In this document: positions 18,179 to 24,869 of the stretch, one piece after another
Position numbering within the stretch: position 1 is the stretch's first letter
Layout of the letters: each line of letters starts with the position of its first letter
Assembly: GCF_003339685.1 (NCBI RefSeq)
Contig: NZ_QPKI01000021.1
Coordinates: forward strand, 1-64,000
Direction: 5' to 3'
Origin: Halomonas sp. DQ26W
GTDB taxonomy: Bacteria; Pseudomonadota; Gammaproteobacteria; Pseudomonadales; Halomonadaceae
Length of the DNA: 64,000 nucleotides
Made by a program: the position numbers and the translations under genes
The notes under the pieces: generated by a model
Databases searched by the model: none
Told to the model about the DNA's origin: nothing
What the model saw: only the letters and a program-made list of their open reading frames with translations

Positions 18179-18484
18179 GGATATTTTTCCTTGTCCGCTG
18201 TCGCTAGCGTGGCTTTTTCCTGCTTGGCGAACGGTGTTGCTTCTCTTGCCCGCTATTCAAGCACAACGCGCAGTTGACGGCATACCTAGCGAGGACTCAT
18301 GAATTAGAAATGCTCTCTTGCCTTCTGATCCTGCCGCCGAGCGCGAGGATGATTGCGGCTTGACACTTCTTCTCGGATAGGACTAGCTTAGATCGTAGAC
18401 GCATTTAGAATAAAGAATTCATTTTGCCTGCGTCTGACCAGCCCGCAACAAAAGAGCCAACACTACAAAAAGAGGAAAAGCGCC
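18179..18484. promoter_or_regulatory. Divergent regulatory region between the GntR regulator and TRAP operon 1
   Basis: 306 bases without a gene. A consensus -35 TTGACA is at 18360-18365, with TAGCTT 18 bases on as a weak -10. Around 18404-18426 the sequence GAATAAAGAATTCATTTTG resembles the inverted repeat at 21491-21512 (GAATAAT, 8 bases, ATTATTC), making it a possible operator. The position fits control of both directions by the adjacent regulator. Confidence 0.45.
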
Positions 18485-19459
18485 ATGCATCTGCTACGTC
18501 TCACGGCGGTAGCCGCCGCCGTTGCCCTAGTCTCGGCCCCCCTCCAGGCTCGCGAGATTACCTTCGGCCATGTCGGAGGCCCCGACTCCCTGTTCTCCGA
18601 CTCGGCCAATTACTTCGCTGAACTTGTCAACGAGCGTCTCCCCGAGCCCTACGAGGTGGTGGTTTTCGGCTCCAGCCAGCTGGGTACCGACTCAGAGCTG
18701 CTGCAGCGCATGCGGCTGGGTACCGTCGACCTGGCACTGCCTTCCACCATCATGTCCTCGGTAGCGGACGAGTTCGGTCTCTTCGAACTGCCCTATCTCA
18801 TTCAGGATCGCGAGCACATGAAGCGGGTCGAGGAGGAGATCGTCTGGCCTGAGCTGGCGCCGCTGGCCGAGGAGAACGGCTATCGTATCCTGGCTGTCTG
18901 GGAGAACGGCTTCCGGCATATCACCAACAACCGGCGTGCCATCCACACGCCCGAGGACCTGCGCGGCATCAAGCTTCGGGTGCCCCAGGGCGTGTGGCGC
19001 GTGAGGATGTTCGAGGAGTATGGCGCCGAGCCCTCGCCGATGTCGCTCTCCGAGGTCTTCATGGCCCTGCAGACCGGCGTCATGGACGGCCAGGAGAACC
19101 CCCTGGCGCAGATTGCCGGCCAGCGCTTCCAGGAGGTGCAGGACTACCTGTCACTGACGGGTCACGTCTATACGCCGGCCTATCTCACCGCCGGACGCCG
19201 CTTCAACAACCTGCCCGATGAAATCCAGGAGATCATCATCGAGGCGGCCAAGGAGACCCAGACATTCGTATACGAGCATGCCGCCCAGCTCGATGAAGAC
19301 CTGATCGACGTGATCCGTCAGGCGAATACCGAGGTCAACGAGGTCGATACCTCGGTCTTCATCGAGGCCTCAGGATCCATCTACGAGGCCTTCGCCAGTG
19401 AAGTGTCCGGCTCTCAGGAACTGATCGACAGGGTGCTGGAGCTCGGCAACGACTCCTGA
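18485..19459 (+). CDS. TRAP transporter substrate-binding protein, DctP family (operon 1)
   Basis: Periplasmic solute-binding protein, 324 residues, with a signal peptide (MHLLRLTAVAAAVALVSAPLQA, cut before REITFG). DctP-family features include GIKLRVPQ with the conserved carboxylate-binding arginine, and MALQTGVMDGQENP. It delivers an organic acid to the DctQM membrane part encoded just downstream. AGAGGAAAA precedes the ATG. Downstream enzymes (CoA-transferase, crotonase, aminotransferase, 2-hydroxyacid dehydrogenase) suggest a C4-C6 hydroxy- or dicarboxylate, but the ligand cannot be read from sequence. Confidence 0.93.
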   Translation: MHLLRLTAVAAAVALVSAPLQAREITFGHVGGPDSLFSDSANYFAELVNERLPEPYEVVVFGSSQLGTDSELLQRMRLGTVDLALPSTIMSSVADEFGLFELPYLIQDREHMKRVEEEIVWPELAPLAEENGYRILAVWENGFRHITNNRRAIHTPEDLRGIKLRVPQGVWRVRMFEEYGAEPSPMSLSEVFMALQTGVMDGQENPLAQIAGQRFQEVQDYLSLTGHVYTPAYLTAGRRFNNLPDEIQEIIIEAAKETQTFVYEHAAQLDEDLIDVIRQANTEVNEVDTSVFIEASGSIYEAFASEVSGSQELIDRVLELGNDS

Positions 19460-19488
19460 TCTGCCTTGCGTCACTCGCAGGGCACCCG

Positions 19489-19512
19489 CCCCCATGCCCC
19501 TCGGCGTGGGGG
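19489..19512 (+). promoter_or_regulatory. Intercistronic hairpin after the TRAP binding-protein gene
   Basis: Stem CCCCCAtGCC/GGCgTGGGGG with one mismatch and a 4-base loop, between the binding-protein stop and the DctQ start. No T-tract follows, so it may stabilise the upstream mRNA or attenuate rather than terminate. Similar hairpins follow the binding-protein genes at 38536-38569 and 45526-45552. Confidence 0.5.
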
Positions 19513-19545
19513 ATCCTGTCCACTTTTCTGAACGAGTCGAGACCC

Positions 19546-20133
19546 ATGGGTACCGTGAATAACATTTCCCGCATCCTGGAGCGTCTTCTCGAGATCATCA
19601 CCGTGGTGCTGATGGTTTCGCTGACGCTGGTGGTGCTCTATGCGGTGGTGACCCGCTACGCCTGGCGCACCCCCTCCTGGTATGACGAAGTGGCCGCCAT
19701 CATGCTGGTGTGGCTGACCTACTATGCCGGGGCGCTGGCGGCGCTCAAGCGTGGCCACATTGGCGTCGATGGCGTACTGGCCGCCATGCCAGTGCAAATC
19801 CGCATGCCGATTGCCTATCTCACCGAGGCGCTGTTCATCGGCTTCTTCCTGGTGCTTGGCTGGGCCGGCCTGGTGGTCCTCGATGTCATGCAGGGCATGG
19901 CATTGATCACCCTGCGCTGGGTGCCGCTCACCTTCACCCAGTCAGTCATTCCCATCGGGGCGGCGCTGTTCATCATCGCCCAACTGCTCAGCATGCCGGG
20001 TCATCTGACCAGGATGCGCTCGGGCCTCACTCAGGAAGAAGAAGAGATCCGCCACGCCATCGCCGAGGCCGAACGTGACAACGCGCGGGCTGGCTTCACT
20101 GCGGATGCCCTGACCAAGAGGGATCAGCCATGA
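19546..20133 (+). CDS. TRAP transporter small membrane subunit, DctQ family (operon 1)
   Basis: 195-residue inner-membrane protein with four hydrophobic segments (about 16-38, 52-72, 92-115, 130-152) and the DctQ signature around WYDEVAAIMLVWLTYYAGALAALKRGHIGVD. It links the binding protein to the DctM channel subunit. The charged C-terminal tail is cytoplasmic. The stop overlaps the DctM start (ATGA). The ribosome site is weak (GAG 10 bases upstream), consistent with lower expression than the binding protein. Confidence 0.9.
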   Translation: MGTVNNISRILERLLEIITVVLMVSLTLVVLYAVVTRYAWRTPSWYDEVAAIMLVWLTYYAGALAALKRGHIGVDGVLAAMPVQIRMPIAYLTEALFIGFFLVLGWAGLVVLDVMQGMALITLRWVPLTFTQSVIPIGAALFIIAQLLSMPGHLTRMRSGLTQEEEEIRHAIAEAERDNARAGFTADALTKRDQP

Positions 20134-21413
20134 CACTGCCCTTCATGATAATCGGCCTGCTGGGGCTGATCCTGATGGGGCTGCCCATCGCGGTGGCCCT
20201 GGCGATCGTCGCGACGGTGGCCATCGTGGTCTACCAGGGCCTGGATATGCTGCCCAACATCGGGCTGACGATGTTCGAGGGGGCGAGCAGCTTCCCGCTG
20301 CTGGCGATCCCGATGTTCGTGCTGGCCGGGGCCATCATGAACACGGGGGGCATCTCCAAGCGCCTGATCGCCTTTGCCTCGGCGCTGTTCGGTTTTATCC
20401 GGGGGGGACTGGCGATGATCAACATCGGCGTCTCGCTGTTCTTCGCCGAGATTTCCGGCTCGGCGGTGGCCGACGTGGCCGCCACCGGCTCCGTGTTGAT
20501 CCCGGCCATGAAGAAGCGCGGCTACCCGGCGCCCTTCGCCGCGGCCGTGACCTCCTCGTCGGCGTCCCTGGCGATTATCATTCCCCCCTCCATCCCGATG
20601 ATCCTCTACGGCGTCATGTCCGGCGCCTCCATCGTCCAGCTGTTCGTGGCCGGTATCGTGCCAGGGCTGCTGGGGGCCGGTGGCTTGATGGCCTTGAGCT
20701 ACTACTATGCCCGCAAGTACGACTGGCCGGTGGAGGAGGTCTTCCAGTTCAAGCGCGTCAGGCAGACCGCCAAGGAAGCGAGCTGGGCCCTGACCCTGCC
20801 GATCATCATCCTCGGCTCCATCTTCGGCGGCTTCGTGACCGCCACCGAAGGTGCGGGGCTGGCAGTGGCGGCGGCGGTCTTCATCAGTGCCGTGATCTAC
20901 CGTGAGCTGGATCTGCGCACTCTCTATAAGGCTATCATCGATGGGGGCCAGCAGACCGCCGTGGTGATGCTGCTGGTGGCGGCCTCGGCCCTGATCGGCG
21001 TGTTCCTGACCGAGATGCGCATGCCCCAGCAACTGGCCCAGGCGGTGTTGGGCCTGACGGACAACAAGTATCTCATCCTGATGATGCTGAACGTCTTCTT
21101 TCTGCTGATCGGGCTTTTTCTGCATTCTGCGGCGGCGATCATCCTGGTGGTGCCCATCGTCATGCCGCTGGTCGGCGCGGCGGGGATCGATCCGGTTCAC
21201 TTCGGCCTGGTGGTCTGTCTCAACCTTGCCATAGGGCAGCAGACACCGCCGGTGGCGAGCGTGCTGATCACAGCCTGCTCGATCGCCAAGACGGATGTCT
21301 GGTCGGTGACCCGGTCGAACCTCGGCTTCATCAGCGTGCTGCTCTTCATTTTGCTGCTGGTGACCTACATCCCTGCCATTCCGATGGCCCTGGTGGAGTT
21401 CTTCTACCGCTAG
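20130..21413 (+). CDS. TRAP transporter large permease subunit, DctM family (operon 1)
   Basis: 427-residue membrane carrier with about twelve hydrophobic segments. DctM-family blocks include SFPLLAIPMFVLAGAIMNTGG, FFAEISGSAVADVAATGSVLIPAM, IIPPSIPMILYGVMSG and the C-terminal IDPVHFGLVVCLNLAIGQQTPPV. It performs sodium-coupled uptake with DctQ and DctP. The start overlaps dctQ. A large GC-rich hairpin after the stop probably ends the TRAP transcript, before the crotonase gene 136 bases downstream. Confidence 0.93.
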   Translation: MTLPFMIIGLLGLILMGLPIAVALAIVATVAIVVYQGLDMLPNIGLTMFEGASSFPLLAIPMFVLAGAIMNTGGISKRLIAFASALFGFIRGGLAMINIGVSLFFAEISGSAVADVAATGSVLIPAMKKRGYPAPFAAAVTSSSASLAIIIPPSIPMILYGVMSGASIVQLFVAGIVPGLLGAGGLMALSYYYARKYDWPVEEVFQFKRVRQTAKEASWALTLPIIILGSIFGGFVTATEGAGLAVAAAVFISAVIYRELDLRTLYKAIIDGGQQTAVVMLLVAASALIGVFLTEMRMPQQLAQAVLGLTDNKYLILMMLNVFFLLIGLFLHSAAAIILVVPIVMPLVGAAGIDPVHFGLVVCLNLAIGQQTPPVASVLITACSIAKTDVWSVTRSNLGFISVLLFILLLVTYIPAIPMALVEFFYR

Positions 21414-21420
21414 GGAGAGG

Positions 21421-21462
21421 CCCGGCTTGCAGCGCGCTTCCAGGCGCTGTTCGGCCGGGCTA
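21421..21462 (+). terminator. Branched GC-rich hairpin after TRAP operon 1
   Basis: Outer stem GCCCGGC/GCCGGGC encloses an inner stem CAGCGC/GCGCTG. No clear T-tract follows. It probably ends or attenuates the TRAP message before the enzyme genes. Confidence 0.45.
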
Positions 21463-21490
21463 GCTGTGGATAAGGGGGAGGCGGCAGCTG

Positions 21491-21512
21491 GAATAATCTG
21501 AATTCATTATTC
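21491..21512. promoter_or_regulatory. Inverted repeat upstream of the crotonase gene, candidate operator
   Basis: GAATAAT, 8 bases, then ATTATTC: perfect 7-base arms centred 48 bases before the crotonase ATG, overlapping the smaller palindrome TGAATTCA. A similar string lies upstream of the TRAP operon at 18404-18426, so the same regulator may bind both. Confidence 0.4.
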
Positions 21513-21549
21513 ATATTAAGGTGCCAGGCCGGCATGTGGGAGAGGCACG

Positions 21550-22335
21550 ATGAATGGGAATACCTTGCTGTATGAGGTTCGAAACGGTGTGGCATGGCTC
21601 GGCTTCAACCGTCCTGAAAGCCGCAACGCCATGACCTGGGAGATGTACGACGCGCTCTCCGAGCACTGCGACCGCATCAATGAGAATGACGCCATCCATG
21701 CAGTGGTACTGCATGGGGTGGGCGGCGAGGCCTTCGTGGCGGGGACCGACATTGGCCAGTTCGAGCACTTCAGCGACCCCGAGGACGCCATCGGCTACGA
21801 GCAGCGCATCGATGCGGTGGTCGGCAAGCTCGAGGCTCTCGACAAGCCCACCATCGCCTTGCTGGAGGGCGCCTGCGTGGGCGGAGGCGCGGCGCTCGCC
21901 CTGGTCTGCGACTTCCGCTATGCCACGCCGAGTCTCACGTTCGGCGTGCCGATCGCTCGCACCTTGGGCAACACGCTCTCCATCACCAATGTCTCGCGAT
22001 TGATCGACATGCTGGGGGTGGCTCGCACCAAGGAGGCGCTGATGCTGGGCACCCTCTTCGATGCAGAGCAGATCTATGCGGCCGGGCTGCTCAACGCGGT
22101 TGTCGCGCCCGAGCACATTCATGAAGAGGTAGCCGAGGTGGCAGAGCAGCTGGGACGGCGAGCGCCACTCACTCTCAAGGCCAGCAAGGCGCTGGTTGGC
22201 AGGGTGCTGGCTCATCGCCGCCTCGAGAGGGATGCCAGCGATGACTGGGTTACCGCCTGCTACATGAGCGACGACTTCAAGGCGGCGGTGAGCAAGTTCC
22301 TGCATAAGACACCCTTCGAGTGGACCGGCCGCTGA
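21550..22335 (+). CDS. Enoyl-CoA hydratase/isomerase (crotonase) family protein with an altered first catalytic position
   Basis: 261-residue crotonase-fold enzyme acting on a CoA thioester. The oxyanion-hole segments are visible (FVAGTDIGQF near 60-70 and EGACVGGGAALALVCDFRYA near 106-125). By alignment in my head with classical hydratases, the second catalytic glutamate is kept (GVARTKEALMLG), but the first, normally in a PE dipeptide, is replaced (FGVPIART). That argues against simple water addition and for isomerase, lyase or another crotonase chemistry. GGGAGAGG precedes the ATG. It is followed after about 60 bases by a CaiB-type CoA-transferase, which would make its CoA substrate. Confidence 0.85.
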   Translation: MNGNTLLYEVRNGVAWLGFNRPESRNAMTWEMYDALSEHCDRINENDAIHAVVLHGVGGEAFVAGTDIGQFEHFSDPEDAIGYEQRIDAVVGKLEALDKPTIALLEGACVGGGAALALVCDFRYATPSLTFGVPIARTLGNTLSITNVSRLIDMLGVARTKEALMLGTLFDAEQIYAAGLLNAVVAPEHIHEEVAEVAEQLGRRAPLTLKASKALVGRVLAHRRLERDASDDWVTACYMSDDFKAAVSKFLHKTPFEWTGR

Positions 22336-22395
22336 GCCGGTCAACGGGCCGGCCGATGCTGGCATGACACGACAACGACAAGCGAGGTGAAGCCG

Positions 22396-23583
22396 ATGCT
22401 TCCCCTGGAAAAGCTCAAGATACTGGACGTCTCGCAGATCATGGCGGGTCCCTACTGCACCATGGTTCTGGGCGACATGGGCGCAGAGGTAATCAAGGTC
22501 GAGAAGATCAACGGCGGCGACGACAGTCGTCAGATGGGTCCTTATGTCAACGACGAGTCGACCTGCTTCGCGCAGATCAACCGCAACAAGAAGAGCATCT
22601 CGCTCAACCTCAAGGAGGAGCGGGCGCGGGAGATTTTCTATCGACTTGCCCGGGAAGCGGACGTCATCGTCGAGAACTATCGGCCGGGGGTGACGACGTC
22701 ACTCTCGATCGACTACGACACCATCAAGGTCATCAATCCCGGCATCATCTACTGCTCGATCTCCGGTTACGGCCAGACCGGCCCCTACAGTCACCGCGGC
22801 GGCTTCGACCTGGTGGCCCAGGGCATGTCCGGCCTGATGTCGATGACCGGTGAGCCGGGCCGACGACCGCTCAAGACCGGCATCGCCGTCTACGACATCG
22901 GCGGCGGTATCACCGCCGTTTACTCGATCCTGGCCGCCTATATCCACCGGATGGCCACCGGCGAGGGCCAGCATATCGACATCGCCATCACCGAGTGTGG
23001 CCTGCCCTGGTTCACCTGGGAGGCTGCTGCCTACTTCTCAGAGGGGAAAGTGCCGGAGCCCACCGGCTGGCGACATCGGGTCTCGGCGCCCTACCAGGCG
23101 GTCAAGGCCCAAGACGGCTACCTGATGCTGGGCTGCGCCAACCAGCGCACCTGGGAGCGCTTCTGCGGCGACGTGCTGGAGCGCCCCGACCTGATGGAGG
23201 ACCCGCGTTTTCTCACTAACTTCGATCGCGGCCAGCACGTCGAGGAACTCGAGGCGCTGCTGGAGTCGATCATGGCCAAGCGCGGCGTGGGTGACTGGCT
23301 CGAGCGTTGCGACAGCGCCGGGGTGCCCGCCGGACCGATCAACGACTTCGCCCAGGCCATGGCCGACGAGCACTACCTGGCCCGGGAGATGGTGCAGGAA
23401 ATGGAGCACCCGGTAATGGGCCGGATGAAGACCATCGGCTTTCCCAGCAAGTTCTCGGTCACGCCCTCGCAGGTTCGTGCGCCGGCCCCGCTGTTTGGTC
23501 AGCATACCGACGAGGTTCTCGGTGATCTGGGCCTGGCCCCTGACGAGCTCGCCACGCTGCGTGAGGCGGGCTGCATCAAGTAG
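22396..23583 (+). CDS. CaiB/BaiF-type (class III) CoA-transferase
   Basis: Moves CoA between carboxylic acids, 395 residues, normal family length. The N-terminus has the family block KILDVSQIMAGPYCTMVLGDMGAEVIK, then NKKSISLNL and GFDLVAQGMSGLMSMTGEPG. The catalytic aspartate is most likely Asp167 in KTGIAVYDIGGG. A GTG lies 9 bases upstream, but the ATG at 22396 is better placed relative to GAGG. It probably activates the acid imported by the TRAP system; donor and acceptor are not deducible. Neighbours on both sides are on the same strand with short gaps. Confidence 0.9.
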   Translation: MLPLEKLKILDVSQIMAGPYCTMVLGDMGAEVIKVEKINGGDDSRQMGPYVNDESTCFAQINRNKKSISLNLKEERAREIFYRLAREADVIVENYRPGVTTSLSIDYDTIKVINPGIIYCSISGYGQTGPYSHRGGFDLVAQGMSGLMSMTGEPGRRPLKTGIAVYDIGGGITAVYSILAAYIHRMATGEGQHIDIAITECGLPWFTWEAAAYFSEGKVPEPTGWRHRVSAPYQAVKAQDGYLMLGCANQRTWERFCGDVLERPDLMEDPRFLTNFDRGQHVEELEALLESIMAKRGVGDWLERCDSAGVPAGPINDFAQAMADEHYLAREMVQEMEHPVMGRMKTIGFPSKFSVTPSQVRAPAPLFGQHTDEVLGDLGLAPDELATLREAGCIK

Positions 23584-23633
23584 CCCGGCGCTGTCCGCCA
23601 CCCTGACCAGATAAATAGTACGGAGAGACCCCC

Positions 23634-24839
23634 ATGCTGAATCTTGACTACCATCCTTCGGGCCGCCATTTCTTGCAGATTCCCGGTCCCTCGCCGGTAC
23701 CGGATCGCATCCTGCGTGCCATGAGCTTGCCGACCATCGACCATCGTGGCCCCGAGTTCGGCGCGCTGGGTCGTGAGCTGCTCGACAAGATCAAGCAGGT
23801 CTTCAAGACCGTGAATCCGGTTGTCATCTATCCGGCTTCGGGGACCGGCGCCTGGGAGGCGGCACTGGTCAATGTCCTGTCACCGGGCGACCGCGTGCTG
23901 ATGTTCGAGACCGGCCACTTCGCCACCCTGTGGCAGAAGATGGCGCTACGCCTGGGCCTGGAACCCGAGTTCCTCGGCTTGCCGGGAGCGGAAGGCTGGC
24001 GGCAGGGGGTGCAGGCGGACATGATCGAGGCGCGCCTGAGGGAAGACGGTGGCCATGAGATCAAGGCGGTCTGCGTGGTGCACAACGAGACATCGACCGG
24101 GGTGACCAGTGACATCGCGGCGGTGCGTCGTGCCATCGATGCCGCGGGTCACCCGGCACTGCTGCTGGTCGATACCATCTCGGGGCTGGCCAGCGCCGAC
24201 TACCGCCACGATGAGTGGGGCGTGGACGTGACGATCTCCGGTTCCCAGAAGGGCCTCATGCTGCCGCCGGGCATCAGCTTCAATGCCGTATCCGACAAGG
24301 CCATCGCTGCCAGTCGCGAGGCGCAGCTGCCCAAGAGCTTCTGGGCCTGGGACGAGATCATCGAGGCCAACCAGAACGGCTACTGGCCCTATACGCCGAG
24401 TACCAACCTGCTCTATGGCCTCAACGAGTCGCTGGACATGCTGCTCGAGGAGGGGCTCGACCATGTGCTTGCGCGCCACCAGCGCTGGGCGGCCGGGGTG
24501 CGTGCGGCGGTGGCGGCATGGGGCCTGGAGATCCAGTGCCAGGACGCCGCGCTCTACTCCCCGGTACTGACCGGCGTGATGATGCCGGATGGTGTCGATG
24601 CCGATGCCGTGCGCCAGTTGATCTACGAGCGCTTCGACCTGTCGCTCGGCATGGGCCTGGGCAAGGTCAAGGGCCGGATGTTCCGCATTGGCCATCTGGG
24701 CGACTGCAACGACCTGACGCTGATCGCCACCCTGGGCGGCTGTGAAGCCGGCATGAAACTCAGCGGCGTGCCGCTCAAGGATAGTGGCGTGGTGGCGGCG
24801 TTGGACTACTTTGCCCGGCATCCGCTCGACGCCAGGTGA
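23634..24839 (+). CDS. Class V aminotransferase, serine/alanine-glyoxylate type
   Basis: PLP enzyme of 401 residues resembling serine-glyoxylate aminotransferase. The N-terminal substrate loop is QIPGPSPVPDRILRAM, the phosphate-binding region YPASGTGAWEAAL (66-78), the cofactor aspartate in LLLVDTISGLAS (Asp180), and the PLP lysine Lys206 in SGSQKGLMLPPG. It probably aminates glyoxylate to glycine using serine, alanine or aspartate. It would use glyoxylate made by glycolate oxidase (12964-18178) or by ureide breakdown further along. GGAGAG precedes the ATG. The aspartate-glyoxylate enzyme BhcA belongs to the same family, so the amino donor is uncertain. Confidence 0.88.
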   Translation: MLNLDYHPSGRHFLQIPGPSPVPDRILRAMSLPTIDHRGPEFGALGRELLDKIKQVFKTVNPVVIYPASGTGAWEAALVNVLSPGDRVLMFETGHFATLWQKMALRLGLEPEFLGLPGAEGWRQGVQADMIEARLREDGGHEIKAVCVVHNETSTGVTSDIAAVRRAIDAAGHPALLLVDTISGLASADYRHDEWGVDVTISGSQKGLMLPPGISFNAVSDKAIAASREAQLPKSFWAWDEIIEANQNGYWPYTPSTNLLYGLNESLDMLLEEGLDHVLARHQRWAAGVRAAVAAWGLEIQCQDAALYSPVLTGVMMPDGVDADAVRQLIYERFDLSLGMGLGKVKGRMFRIGHLGDCNDLTLIATLGGCEAGMKLSGVPLKDSGVVAALDYFARHPLDAR

Positions 24840-24869
24840 GCCCATCCTGACATGGCTGAGGAAGGCAGA

